Below the pieces are notes generated by a model that ran no database searches, was not told the DNA's origin, and saw only the letters and a program-made list of their open reading frames with translations. From BP-133 sp040756995 (GTDB lineage: Bacteria; Actinomycetota; Acidimicrobiia; IMCC26256; BP-133), in contig JBFLYK010000037.1 in NCBI GenBank assembly GCA_040756995.1, forward strand, positions 1-61,863: a stretch of DNA of 61,863 nt, written 5' to 3'. A program made the position numbers and the translations under genes. Below, piece after piece: positions 1 through 8,475 of this stretch (position 1 is its first letter; every line of letters starts with the position of its first letter).

Positions 1-1421
1 GCGGTGAAGCGGCACCGGCAACCGGTTCGTCCCCGGAGGCGACCGGCGGTGCGGCGGCCGGGACGGGCGCCGCCGCACCCAGCGGGGCAACGCCGAAACC
101 GGCGTCGGCGGCGGGCACGCCGGCCGGCGGCGGGCAGAGTCCGGGGAAGTCCGGCAGCAAGCCCGCTTCCGGCGGGGGGTCCACCGGTTCGGGCGCGTCC
201 TCCGGTCCGGCATCGGCCGGTGGCGGCGTGGCGCCGGCCCCGGCGCCCTTGCCCGGCAGCCCCGCTCCGGCTCCGTCAGCCGGCGGGCCGTGCGCGCCCG
301 TGAGCATCGGCACGTGGGGGACGACCACCGGGCCCATCGGCGCCCTCTTCGGGGCCATGACTCCGGCGGCCAAGGCCTGGGTCGCATCGGTGAACGCCCG
401 GGGCGGCCTCGCCGGCTGCCATCAGGTGAAGCTGATCGTCGGCGACGATGGTGACGACCCGGCCAAGGCCAAGGCGATCGTGAAGAAGATGGTCGAGGAG
501 GACGGCGTCACCGCCTTCGTCGCCCACCACGGCGCCCTCACGCTCGGGGCGGTCCGGCCCTATCTGGAGCAGAAGCGTGTGCCGCTGTTCGGTTCGTCGG
601 GCGCCTACGCCGACGAGTCGGAGAGCGAGATGGTGTTCCTGGCCCAGCCGACCAGCGTGGTCGGCGAGTCGGAGGCGTACATCAACAACGTGCTGGCCCT
701 GAACCTGCCGCAACGGAAGATCGCCGTCTTCTGGTGCGCCGAAGTGCCGCTGTGCTCGGTACACAACGACGTCATCAAGAGGCAGGCGGCGCAGAAGGGC
801 TTCCAGGTCGTGGCCAGCATCCGGATCTCGCTGTTCGCGCCCGACTACACCTCCGAGGTCCTCCAGGCCCGCCAAGCCGGGGCCGACATGATCGTGCTGC
901 TCACCGACATGCAGACCAACGGCCGGCTGCTCCGCAGCGCCAACCGTCAGAACTACAAGCCGCTGGTCGTCACGCCCGGGGTGAACTACGACACGCAGTG
1001 GCCGGCCATCATCGGCCGCGACGCCGACGGCATGATCACCACTGCCTGGTCGAGGCCCTGGCACATCGTCGGGATCAACCGGGAGTACGGGGAGGCGATG
1101 GCCCGCTACCAGCCCGGTCAGGTCATGGGGAACTCCGGCTCGGCGGCGTGGGCCGCCATGAAGCTGGTCGAGAAGGCGGCGGCGAACCTCGACCGCGGCA
1201 AGCCGACCTCGGAGCAGCTGATCCAGGGCGTCTACAAACTGTCGAACGAGACGCTCGGGGGGCTGATCCCGCCGACGACCTGGCCGAAGGACCCGAAGCA
1301 GCGGGCCGCTCTCCATCCCTGCACCGTTCCGGTGCGGTGGACGGGCACCGCCTTCGAGCTGCCCCTCGGGGAAAAGTTCGTCTGCTCCGCTCCGGGCGCC
1401 GGCGTCCGGGTCGTGGACTGA
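1..1421 (+). CDS. ABC transporter substrate-binding protein, Liv type (5' truncated by window)
   Basis: Periplasmic-binding-protein type I (Leu/Ile/Val or amide family) that would capture the ligand for the downstream permease. The frame is open from the first bases, so the true start and signal peptide lie upstream. The visible N-terminal part (about 95 residues) is an Ala/Gly/Pro/Ser/Thr-rich linker. The folded domain begins near base 290 with a Cys-Ala-Pro-Val-Ser-Ile strand and has the family's 'VNARGGLAG' and 'GDDGDDPAKAKAIVKKM' segments. The second binding protein (51462-53015) shows the same plan of lipobox, long linker and domain, so a lipoprotein anchor is inferred here. It is followed after 11 bases by the exported protein at 1433 and is the first visible gene of the transporter operon. 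Ligand unknown. Confidence 0.9.
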   Translation, partial: GEAAPATGSSPEATGGAAAGTGAAAPSGATPKPASAAGTPAGGGQSPGKSGSKPASGGGSTGSGASSGPASAGGGVAPAPAPLPGSPAPAPSAGGPCAPVSIGTWGTTTGPIGALFGAMTPAAKAWVASVNARGGLAGCHQVKLIVGDDGDDPAKAKAIVKKMVEEDGVTAFVAHHGALTLGAVRPYLEQKRVPLFGSSGAYADESESEMVFLAQPTSVVGESEAYINNVLALNLPQRKIAVFWCAEVPLCSVHNDVIKRQAAQKGFQVVASIRISLFAPDYTSEVLQARQAGADMIVLLTDMQTNGRLLRSANRQNYKPLVVTPGVNYDTQWPAIIGRDADGMITTAWSRPWHIVGINREYGEAMARYQPGQVMGNSGSAAWAAMKLVEKAAANLDRGKPTSEQLIQGVYKLSNETLGGLIPPTTWPKDPKQRAALHPCTVPVRWTGTAFELPLGEKFVCSAPGAGVRVVD

Positions 1422-1432
1422 GAGGGGGCTCC

Positions 1433-2572
1433 ATGCGGGCACGTGCACTGTTCATCTCAGGAGTGACCCTGGCCGCGGCCTGCCTGATCCCGACCACGGC
1501 CCGGGGCGAGTCCGTGGCCGGGGACTGGGTGGCCAACGCCCGGGCCAGCGCGGTCGACATCGGGGCGGTCACCACCGGCGGCTTCATCGTCGACCGGTTC
1601 GACCCGAGCGCGGCCCTGGCCGTCTCGCAGCTCGAGACCGGGGCGCAGGTGGCCACCAGCCTGGCATCCGCCCCCTATCCGTCGGAGATCGGCCAGCAGT
1701 TCCCCGGCCTGTTCTACGGTGTGCTGCAGAACACCCTGCCCTACAACGGAATTCCGGTGCCCGCCCTCAACGAGGCTCCGACGTGGCCGTTTACCATCCG
1801 CTCCAGCGCCAACGGGAGCGACCCGCCCTCGGCGTCCTCGGGAGGCGAGACGAGCCCGGTGTGGCTCAAGACGGAGTCGCACGAGCGCAGCACCGCCGGT
1901 CATGCCGCCATCGGCGGATCGGGGCCCGGTGGCTTCTCCATGATGCGGATGACCGCCACCTCGAGCACCGACGCTACGAACCTGGGCACCGCGCTCGTCA
2001 AGGCGGTGTCGACCATCGAGAACCTGGCCATCGGTGACGTGCTGAAGATCGGGAAGATCCGGACCGAGCTGAACATCACCCAGGTGAGCGGCGGGAAGCC
2101 CGAGGTCAACATGAACCGGGAGATCACCGGCCTCTCCGTCAATGGGACAGAGGCCGAGATGGGGCACGACGGTCTGCCGCAAGCGGCGCTGGACGCCTTG
2201 AAGGCGGCCGGAATCGAAGTCCGGGTCGGCGAACGGAAGGACAGCTCCGGCCGGGTCAGCGCCTCGGGGATCGTGATCCGGCGACCGTTCGACTTCAGCC
2301 AGATGTCGGGGGGTCAGCTCCCGCTCTCGGTGCCGAAGACGATGGTCGTCGAGATGGCCTTCGGGGTGGTGTCGGGAAGCATCACCGACCTCGCCGCACG
2401 ATCGACGGAGTCCCGTCCGGCGATGCAGCTCGCGGCCAACACGGTGCCGGTCGGCGGAGCAGCCGAGAAGAAGGAGTTGGGCCGGCCCGGCTGGATGGCG
2501 GAGATCGTCGCCATCGCCGTCGTCCTGCTCCTCGTCGTCCGTCGTGGTCGTCGTGTGGTGGGGGGAGCGTGA
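1433..2572 (+). CDS. Exported membrane-anchored protein, unknown family (accessory protein of Liv module, paralogue 1)
   Basis: A 379-residue protein of a family I cannot name. It has an N-terminal signal peptide (about residues 1-24, ending near TARGES), a Ser/Gly/Thr-rich extracellular body and a C-terminal membrane helix (about 350-370) followed by an Arg-rich cytoplasmic tail. The ATG at 1433 was chosen because an AGAGGGGG ribosome site precedes it; the frame is open further upstream only as a shadow of the previous gene. It is homologous to the proteins at 36313 and 41993: all share an 'IGDVLKIG/IGGVLRI' segment, a following 'hydrophobic-x-GVxI' strand and a Ser-rich patch. It lies between the binding protein and the membrane protein at 2569 (GTGA overlap), so a role in the import complex or cell-envelope passage is inferred. 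This is the most divergent of the three copies. Confidence 0.8.
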   Translation: MRARALFISGVTLAAACLIPTTARGESVAGDWVANARASAVDIGAVTTGGFIVDRFDPSAALAVSQLETGAQVATSLASAPYPSEIGQQFPGLFYGVLQNTLPYNGIPVPALNEAPTWPFTIRSSANGSDPPSASSGGETSPVWLKTESHERSTAGHAAIGGSGPGGFSMMRMTATSSTDATNLGTALVKAVSTIENLAIGDVLKIGKIRTELNITQVSGGKPEVNMNREITGLSVNGTEAEMGHDGLPQAALDALKAAGIEVRVGERKDSSGRVSASGIVIRRPFDFSQMSGGQLPLSVPKTMVVEMAFGVVSGSITDLAARSTESRPAMQLAANTVPVGGAAEKKELGRPGWMAEIVAIAVVLLLVVRRGRRVVGGA

Positions 2573-3294
2573 AGCGCTACTGGAACTGGGCGCTGTCCCA
2601 GTGGGACCGCGTCATCGGCTGGATGTCCGTCGGCGCTGGCGCGCTGCTGACGCTCACCGGCGCCCTCAACGTGTCCCGCGCGCCGGATCAGCTTGATCAG
2701 CTCTCCTATCTCGCCACCGGGCCGGCCATCGGACTGTTCCTCCTCGGCGTCGGGGCGATTCTCATCCTCTCGGCCGATCTGCGTGACGACTGGGCGAAGC
2801 TCGACGAGATCGCTGCCGCGCTCGGATCCCGAAACGGCGGTGACGGAGCTCCACCGCGATCCGGGGTGACGGTTGAGATCGCCCTGCCGGAGACGCCGGT
2901 CGCAACACTCCGGGTTGGTCTTCCGGTCCTGGCGGTGGCCGGCATGGGGCTTGTCGTCGCCGCCGCCGGTGCCAACCGGTCGTTCGAGCGAGCTACCGCG
3001 CTGCACTGGACCCGACTGTCCGCCGTCAGCCTGGCCCTGGCGCTGGCGACCGTCGTGTTCTGCTACCGGCGGGGGCGGGGGGCGATCACCCGGGGGATCG
3101 CCGCTGTGTCCTCCGGAGCGGTCGGCACCGCGACGGCGACGAGCGGCACGGCGGTCGGGCACTGGTACGTCGTCGAAGGCTCGCAGCGCTACCACGCCGC
3201 CGGCTGCGACCTGCTGCGGTTCTCCGAGATCCGGCCGATCCGGGCCGAAGAGGCGACCCGGGCCGGGCTCACCCGCTGCCCCCTCTGCCGATGA
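2569..3294 (+). CDS. Four-helix membrane protein with C-terminal Cys cluster (fused form)
   Basis: A 241-residue membrane protein starting at GTG inside the stop of the previous gene. Four hydrophobic segments are visible (about 15-33, 45-70, 113-133, 149-167). A cytoplasmic stretch after helix 2 carries 'ILSADLRDDWAKLDEI', matched closely in the protein at 37686. The C-terminal tail has a Tyr-His pair at 208-209, Cys213 and a Cys-Pro-Leu-Cys at 237-240. This resembles the small metal-binding tail 'YHxxxC...CxxC' seen in some bacterial membrane and nuclease proteins. The N-terminal half corresponds to the separate gene at 37686 and the C-terminal half to 38018, in the same place of the second transporter module. 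The role is unknown. Its fixed position directly before the permease suggests an ABC-transporter accessory subunit. Confidence 0.8.
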   Translation: MKRYWNWALSQWDRVIGWMSVGAGALLTLTGALNVSRAPDQLDQLSYLATGPAIGLFLLGVGAILILSADLRDDWAKLDEIAAALGSRNGGDGAPPRSGVTVEIALPETPVATLRVGLPVLAVAGMGLVVAAAGANRSFERATALHWTRLSAVSLALALATVVFCYRRGRGAITRGIAAVSSGAVGTATATSGTAVGHWYVVEGSQRYHAAGCDLLRFSEIRPIRAEEATRAGLTRCPLCR

Positions 3295-5201
3295 CGGATC
3301 TGTACCCGTTCATCGCCGTCGGGATCGCCACCGGGGCGATCTACGGCATCGCCGGCCTCGGCGTCGTCCTCACCTACAAGACGTCGGGTGTGTTCAACTT
3401 CGCCCACGGCGCCATCGCCATGGCCGGCGCCTACTGCTACTACACGCTGACGGTCACCTACGGAAGCCCGCCCTGGCTGGCGATGCTGTTCACCGTCGTG
3501 GTGTTCGGCGCCGGCATGGGCGTGTTGCTCGACAAGGTGCTGTTCCGCCGGCTCCTGGCCACCAACCCGGCGGCGGCCATCGCCGCCTCCATCGGGCTGC
3601 TGGTGTTCCTGCGGGCGGTCATCCTCCTCACCTACGGGGGCGACTCGAAGCCCGTCCCCGACTTCCTGCCCCGCGACATCGTCAGTCTCGGTCCGGTCAA
3701 CTTCGGCGTCAACCAGCTGATCATCGTCGGGCTGGCTGCCGGCACGTCCCTGGCGCTGGCGGTGTTCTTCCGGGCCACGCTCGTCGGCAAGGCCATGCGG
3801 GCCGTCGTCGACAACCGGAACTCGGCCGAGCTCGTCGGGATCGACTCCGGCGGCGTGGTCACGATCGGCTGGATCATCGGCTGCTCGTTCGCCGCCTTCT
3901 CCGGCGTGCTCCTCGCCCCGCTCGTCGGGCTCGACACCCTCACCGTGCCCGTGCTGGTGATGCACGCTTTCGCCGCCGCGGTGATGGCCGGACTCGTCAG
4001 TATGCCGGTGGCTTTCGGGGCGGCTGTCGGACTGGGCGTGGCCGAATCGGTGACGACGAAGCTCGTGGCCAACATCTACTCGCTCTCGGGCCTCAGCCAG
4101 AGCCTGCCGTTCCTCGTCATGTTCGTGGTCCTGTTCTTCGCCCGGGGCAAGCTCTTCGCCCCCCGGCCCGCGCCGAGCGGGGTGCGGGTCCGCGGTGCCG
4201 GCGGGTGGAGGTCGCTGTCCCGGCCGTCCGCCGCCGTTCTCTTTGCCGCGGCGGCCACGGTGCCGCTGGTGGCGTCGGGCTCCCGGCTGGTCACGCTGAC
4301 CAACGCCGTCGTGTTCGTCACCCTCTTCGCCAGCCTGAACCTCCTCGTCGGCCTCAGCCGCCAGGTGTCGCTCTGCCACGCCGCGTTCGCCGCGCTGGGG
4401 GCCATGTTCTTCTCCCACTTCAGCGGCGACCTGCCGTTCCCGCTGGCCCTGCTGGCCGCCGGGATCTGTGTCGTGCCCTTCGGCGCGGTGATCGCGGTCA
4501 GCTCGATCCGGCTTTCGGGCCTCTTCCTGGCGCTGGCCACGTTCGCCCTCGGCCTGTCGGTGGAGAACCTCATCTACCCGACCAACTACGCCTTCGGCGT
4601 GGCGCTCAGCGTCCAGGCGCAGCGCCCCGAGCTGCTCCGGGGCGACAACGCCTTCTACTACTTCGCCCTGCTGGTGGGGGTGGCGGCCCTGACGCTGGTC
4701 GGCCTCGTCGCCCGCAGCCGCATGGGCCGGGCGCTGGTGGCGGCGGGCGACTCGCCCACCGGTGTCGAGAGCATCGGCATCGATGTGCAGCGGGCCCGGA
4801 TCATCGTGTTCTGTCTCAGTACCGGCCTGGCCGGGATCGTCGGCGGGATCATCCTGCTCCAGTTCGAGACGATCACGTCGACGTCGTACACGTTCCTCAC
4901 CTCGCTGATCTGGGTCGTGGCGGTCGTCGCCGCCGGCCCGAGCTCGGCTTCCGGCCTCGTCCTCGGCGTCGTGCTCTTCACCGTCGTGCCCTCCCTCACG
5001 TCGTCGGGGCAGGTGGCCCAGTGGATGGAGCTCGGCTTCGGCTTCGGCGCCATCGTCCTGGCCCAGGAGGCGAACGGGTTCGACGGCCTCGTCCGGCGCC
5101 TGGCCACCCGGGCCCGCGACGGCATCGGCGCCGCGCCCGACCGCCGTCGCGTCCCGGCCCGCACCATGCGCCCCGCCAGCGTCTGGGCCCCGGAGGCGTG
5201 A
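3291..5201 (+). CDS. Fused branched-chain-type ABC permease (LivH-LivM fusion)
   Basis: A 636-residue inner-membrane permease joining two normally separate subunits. Residues about 1-290 are LivH-like, with 'LTYKTSGVFNFAHGAIAMAG' near residue 25-45. Residues about 310-600 are LivM-like, with 'GLSRQVSLCHAAFAALGA' near 355 and a later 'GIDVQRARIIVFCLST' cytoplasmic coupling loop. Separate LivH and LivM are about 300-400 residues each, so length and order show a true fusion. The ATG overlaps the previous stop (ATGA). It would form the channel used by the LivG (5203) and LivF (5979) ATPases. The same fusion occurs at 38503. Substrate cannot be read from the sequence; the family carries branched amino acids, amides, urea and aromatic or aliphatic carboxylates. 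Confidence 0.93.
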   Translation: MTDLYPFIAVGIATGAIYGIAGLGVVLTYKTSGVFNFAHGAIAMAGAYCYYTLTVTYGSPPWLAMLFTVVVFGAGMGVLLDKVLFRRLLATNPAAAIAASIGLLVFLRAVILLTYGGDSKPVPDFLPRDIVSLGPVNFGVNQLIIVGLAAGTSLALAVFFRATLVGKAMRAVVDNRNSAELVGIDSGGVVTIGWIIGCSFAAFSGVLLAPLVGLDTLTVPVLVMHAFAAAVMAGLVSMPVAFGAAVGLGVAESVTTKLVANIYSLSGLSQSLPFLVMFVVLFFARGKLFAPRPAPSGVRVRGAGGWRSLSRPSAAVLFAAAATVPLVASGSRLVTLTNAVVFVTLFASLNLLVGLSRQVSLCHAAFAALGAMFFSHFSGDLPFPLALLAAGICVVPFGAVIAVSSIRLSGLFLALATFALGLSVENLIYPTNYAFGVALSVQAQRPELLRGDNAFYYFALLVGVAALTLVGLVARSRMGRALVAAGDSPTGVESIGIDVQRARIIVFCLSTGLAGIVGGIILLQFETITSTSYTFLTSLIWVVAVVAAGPSSASGLVLGVVLFTVVPSLTSSGQVAQWMELGFGFGAIVLAQEANGFDGLVRRLATRARDGIGAAPDRRRVPARTMRPASVWAPEA

Positions 5202-5202
5202 C

Positions 5203-5982
5203 GTGACCACCACCGCGCGGCAGACACTGCCCGGGCTCGTCGTCAACGACGTCTCGGTGGCCTTCGGCGGGCTGGTGGCCCTGGACCACGTCCACCTCAG
5301 CGCTCGGGTCGGGCGGATCACCGGGCTCATCGGGCCCAATGGCGCGGGCAAGACCACCTTGTTCAACGTCGTCTCCGGGGTGCAGAGGCCCACCAGCGGT
5401 CGGGTCGAGCTCCTCGGGCACGACATCAGCTCGTGGCGCCCGCACCGGCGGGCCGCCGCCGGGCTCGGGCGCACGTTCCAGCGGATGGAACTCTTCTGGA
5501 CCATGACGGTGGGCGAGACCATCACCCTGGCCGTCGAAGCCGAGCTGGCCCGGCGGCGGACGGGCCGGGAGCGCCTCCTCGGGTCCGTTGGTGACGCCGG
5601 CGAACGCACGGCGGAGATCCTTGACCTGTGTGGGCTCACCGATCTGACGACGACGAAGGCGTCGGAGCTCTCCACCGGGCAGGGTCGCGTCCTCGAGCTG
5701 GCCCGGGCGATCGCCACGCGGCCCCGGATCCTGCTCCTCGACGAACCGTCGTCAGGGCTCGACACCGTGGAGACCCGCCGCTTCGCCGGCATCCTCGAAC
5801 GGATCTTCGCCCTCGGCGACATCGGCCTCGTGCTCGTCGAGCATGACGTCGAGCTCGTCTTCGCCGTGTGCCAGGACATCTACGTCCTCGAGTTCGGCCG
5901 CATCATCGCCTCCGGCGACCCGCAGACGATCCAGCAGGACGAGCTCGTGCGGACCGCCTACCTCGGGGAGGGGATCGTATGA
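5203..5982 (+). CDS. livG: Liv-type ABC transporter ATP-binding protein LivG
   Basis: Cytoplasmic ATPase of the branched-chain-type importer, 259 residues, usual length for LivG. Walker A is 'GPNGAGKTT' near residue 45. The signature is 'LSTGQGRVLELARAI', a variant of the usual LSYGQQR. Walker B is 'RILLLDEPSSGLD', and the switch His lies in 'LVEHDVELVF'. The GTG at 5203 follows the permease stop by one base. It pairs with LivF (5979), whose start overlaps this stop. A second LivG with the same LSTGQ-type signature is at 40443, supporting duplication of the whole module. Confidence 0.95.
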   Translation: MTTTARQTLPGLVVNDVSVAFGGLVALDHVHLSARVGRITGLIGPNGAGKTTLFNVVSGVQRPTSGRVELLGHDISSWRPHRRAAAGLGRTFQRMELFWTMTVGETITLAVEAELARRRTGRERLLGSVGDAGERTAEILDLCGLTDLTTTKASELSTGQGRVLELARAIATRPRILLLDEPSSGLDTVETRRFAGILERIFALGDIGLVLVEHDVELVFAVCQDIYVLEFGRIIASGDPQTIQQDELVRTAYLGEGIV

Positions 5983-6695
5983 CGGCGGCGGCGCAGGTCG
6001 AGACGGGGATGGCTCTGGAATTCGCCAACGTGCACGCCGGCTACGGATCCACGGAGGTCCTGCGGGGCGTCAGCCTCAGGGTCCCGGAGGGTTCCGTGGT
6101 GGCCCTCCTCGGGCCCAACGGCGCCGGGAAGTCGACGCTCCTGAAGGTGGCGGCCGGCCTCCTCCCGGTGGCGCAGGGCGACGTGCGGCTCGGCGGGGCG
6201 AGCCTGCGCTCGGTCCCGAGCTTCGCCACCGCCCGGGCCGGCCTCTGCCTCCTGCCCGAGGGCCGCGGCATCTTCCCGACCCTCACCGTGGCCGAGAACC
6301 TCGAGCTGATGGGGGGCCGCCCGGGCCGCAACGACGAAGTGTTCGAGCTGTTCCCGATCCTGGGGGAGCGACTGGGGCAGATGGCCGGAACCCTCTCCGG
6401 TGGTCAGCAGCAGATGCTGGCGGTCGCTCGGGCCGTGGTGTCCCGGCCGACCGTAGTCCTGGCCGACGAGATCTCCTTCGGACTGGCGCCGAAGGTCGTC
6501 GACGAGATCTTCGCCGTGCTGGCCACGCTCCGGGAACGGGGCCTCACGATCCTGCTCGTCGAGCAGTACATCCAGCGGGCTCTGGCGCTGGCTGACTTCG
6601 CCTACCTCATGTACAAGGGCGAGATCGTCTTCGCCGGCGAGTCGTTTCAGCTCCAGTCCCGCGACGTCATCGAACGGTATTTCGGGAAGGCGTGA
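5979..6695 (+). CDS. livF: Liv-type ABC transporter ATP-binding protein LivF
   Basis: Second ATPase of the importer, 238 residues. Walker A 'GPNGAGKSTLL' lies near residue 42, the signature is 'LSGGQQQMLAVARAV', and the switch residue is Gln in 'LVEQYIQRALALAD', as is usual for LivF. The Walker B region reads 'VVLADEISFGLAPK', so the common Asp-Glu-Pro is Asp-Glu-Ile, a mild variation also near what the second copy shows (DEVSMG). The ATG at 5979 overlaps the livG stop; a longer upstream frame is a shadow of livG. The stop overlaps the start of the Rieske gene, which ties transport to catabolism in one transcript. Confidence 0.95.
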   Translation: MTAAAQVETGMALEFANVHAGYGSTEVLRGVSLRVPEGSVVALLGPNGAGKSTLLKVAAGLLPVAQGDVRLGGASLRSVPSFATARAGLCLLPEGRGIFPTLTVAENLELMGGRPGRNDEVFELFPILGERLGQMAGTLSGGQQQMLAVARAVVSRPTVVLADEISFGLAPKVVDEIFAVLATLRERGLTILLVEQYIQRALALADFAYLMYKGEIVFAGESFQLQSRDVIERYFGKA

Positions 6696-7723
6696 TGACC
6701 ATGAGGGAAGGGTGGCCCTACACCCGCCATCCGACCGGATGGTTCCAGGTCGCCTGGTCGGCCGAGATCGGCGTCGGCGACGTGCGACCCTTGCGCTACT
6801 TCGACACCGACCTCGTGGCCTACCGGGGCGCCTCGGGAACGCTGGCCGTCCTCGACGCCCACTGTCCCCACCTCGGCGCCGACCTCGGCTACGGCGGCCG
6901 GGTCGAGGACGACAACATCGTCTGCCCCTTCCACGCCTGGCGGTGGGACTGTGACGGCCGCAATGTCTGCATCCCCTACAGCAGCACTGTCAACCGGCGG
7001 CAGCGGATCCGGAGCTGGCCCGTCCGGGAGGTCGATGGACTCGTCCACGTCTGGTATGACGCCGACGGTGCCGCGCCCGGCTGGGAGCCGCAGCGCATCG
7101 CCGACGTCGTGGCCGATTTCGACCCGGCCGACTACTACGCCGTCCACCCCTACGGGTCGCACCTCTTCGCCGGTGTGCGGGCCTATCCCCAGTTCATCAG
7201 CGAGAACTTCGTCGACGCCGCCCACTTCCTCTACGTCCACTCGGCGCGGGCCGTCACCACCATCGAGCGCTATCAGGCCAACGGCCCGTTCTTCGATGTG
7301 GAGCACAGCTTCGCCAGTGTGCGCGACGCCGGGCTTCAGATCCGGGCCAGCGGCCTCGGCATCGCGCTCGGCGTCTTCCGGGCGGAAGGCCGCGTCGCCT
7401 TCCTCGAAATCCAGGCCACCACCCCGGTGGACGGCGATCGCTCCGACCTGCGGGGCTCGGTGTTCGCCCGCCGCGACCCGGCGGATTCCGCCGGCGAGCC
7501 GTCGCCGGCGACCGCCACCCTGATCGCCCGCCAGCACACCGAGCTCGGCAAGGACATCCCCATCTGGGAACGGCTCCACTACGTGCCGCGGGCCCCCTTC
7601 GCCCCGGAGGAGGCGCGTCCCTACCGGGCGCTGCGGAAGTGGGCGGCGCAGTTCTACGGCCCGGAGGGGGCGGCGGTGGCGGAGGCCGACGACGACCCCG
7701 ACCTGGCGTTGGTGGCCGAATGA
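6692..7723 (+). CDS. KshA-like Rieske non-haem iron oxygenase
   Basis: Terminal oxygenase component of a Rieske monooxygenase, about 343 residues. The N-terminal Rieske [2Fe-2S] domain has Cys-Pro-His-Leu-Gly (near residue 50) and Cys-Pro-Phe-His (near 72). The catalytic domain has the mononuclear-iron motif 'ENFVDAAHFLYVHS' near 170-183, with the expected Asp and two His. The 'CPFHAWRWDCDGR' pattern is closest to 3-ketosteroid 9-alpha-hydroxylase oxygenase KshA and its relatives. The substrate is inferred, not shown. Three in-frame starts exist (GTG 6692, ATG 6695, ATG 6701); the first two overlap the livF stop. No reductase partner is encoded nearby, so electrons must come from elsewhere. 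Confidence 0.9.
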   Translation: MMTMREGWPYTRHPTGWFQVAWSAEIGVGDVRPLRYFDTDLVAYRGASGTLAVLDAHCPHLGADLGYGGRVEDDNIVCPFHAWRWDCDGRNVCIPYSSTVNRRQRIRSWPVREVDGLVHVWYDADGAAPGWEPQRIADVVADFDPADYYAVHPYGSHLFAGVRAYPQFISENFVDAAHFLYVHSARAVTTIERYQANGPFFDVEHSFASVRDAGLQIRASGLGIALGVFRAEGRVAFLEIQATTPVDGDRSDLRGSVFARRDPADSAGEPSPATATLIARQHTELGKDIPIWERLHYVPRAPFAPEEARPYRALRKWAAQFYGPEGAAVAEADDDPDLALVAE

Positions 7724-8475
7724 CGCCCGGCCCCATGACGAGCGAACAGCCGGTCGCGCTCGTCGTCGGCGGTACCAAGGGCATCGGCCGGGCGGTCAGC
7801 CTCGAGCTGGCCCGCTCGAGCCGCACCTTCGCCAATTATGCCCACGACGACGTTGCCGCCACCGCCCTCGAAACCGACGCCGCCAGCCGGGCTACGCCGG
7901 TCGAGACGATCGCCTGCGACATCAGCTCGAAGGACGGCGTGGATGACCTGGTCGACCGAGTCCTCAAGCAGGCCGGCCGACTCGACGTTGTCGTCTTTTG
8001 TGCCGTCGACGCCTACCTCGTCAGTGCCGTGGATGCCACCGAGGAGCGCTGGTGGCAGGCGATGCGCACCAACGCCGCACCGTTCCTGTGGCTCGGGCAG
8101 CGGCTGGCGCAGACCACCGCCGGGCCGGGCCGGCTCATCGGGTTGACGTCGCCGTTCTCCCGCCGATACGTCGAGGGCTACGCCGCCATCGGTCCATCGA
8201 AGGCGGCGCTCGAATCGCTCGTCGTGTACCTGGCGGTCGAGCTGGCGCCCCGGGGCATCACCGTGAATGCCGTCTCCGGCGGGCTCGTCGACACTGAGCT
8301 GCTCCGCTCGCGGGTGCCCGAGAAGGCGCTCGACGCCTGGGCCCGCCGTACACCCGTCGCCCGGCTGGGCGAGGCGACCGACATCGTCTCGCTCGTCGCC
8401 TGGCTGGCCGGCGACGGTTCCGAATGGATGACCGGCCAGGTCCTGACCATGGACGGGGGCTATTTCCTCAGATGA
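7720..8475 (+). CDS. SDR-family oxidoreductase, FabL-like (Y-x6-K)
   Basis: A 251-residue short-chain dehydrogenase/reductase. The N-terminal nucleotide fold has 'GGTKGIGRAV' near residue 18. The catalytic part has Tyr-Ala-Ala-Ile-Gly-Pro-Ser-Lys, so Tyr and Lys are six residues apart instead of the three of classical SDRs. The segment after it ('ALESLVVYLAVELAPRGI', then 'VNAVSGGLVDTELL') matches the enoyl-ACP reductase III (FabL) pattern as I remember it. By family it should reduce or oxidise a C=C bond of an acyl thioester with NAD(P)H. In this catabolic operon it more likely acts on a CoA-bound intermediate than in fatty acid synthesis; that is inference. ATG 7720 overlaps the Rieske stop; a second ATG at 7735 is possible. 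Confidence 0.85.
   Translation: MTPGPMTSEQPVALVVGGTKGIGRAVSLELARSSRTFANYAHDDVAATALETDAASRATPVETIACDISSKDGVDDLVDRVLKQAGRLDVVVFCAVDAYLVSAVDATEERWWQAMRTNAAPFLWLGQRLAQTTAGPGRLIGLTSPFSRRYVEGYAAIGPSKAALESLVVYLAVELAPRGITVNAVSGGLVDTELLRSRVPEKALDAWARRTPVARLGEATDIVSLVAWLAGDGSEWMTGQVLTMDGGYFLR

Noticed and set aside
3189..5879. Very long minus-strand frame opposite the permease and livG
   Set aside because: It is an antisense shadow in GC-rich DNA: Arg/Asp/Gly/His-rich with no domain, while the plus strand encodes clear ABC proteins. The same applies to 12042-14393 and 29348-31663 on the minus strand.
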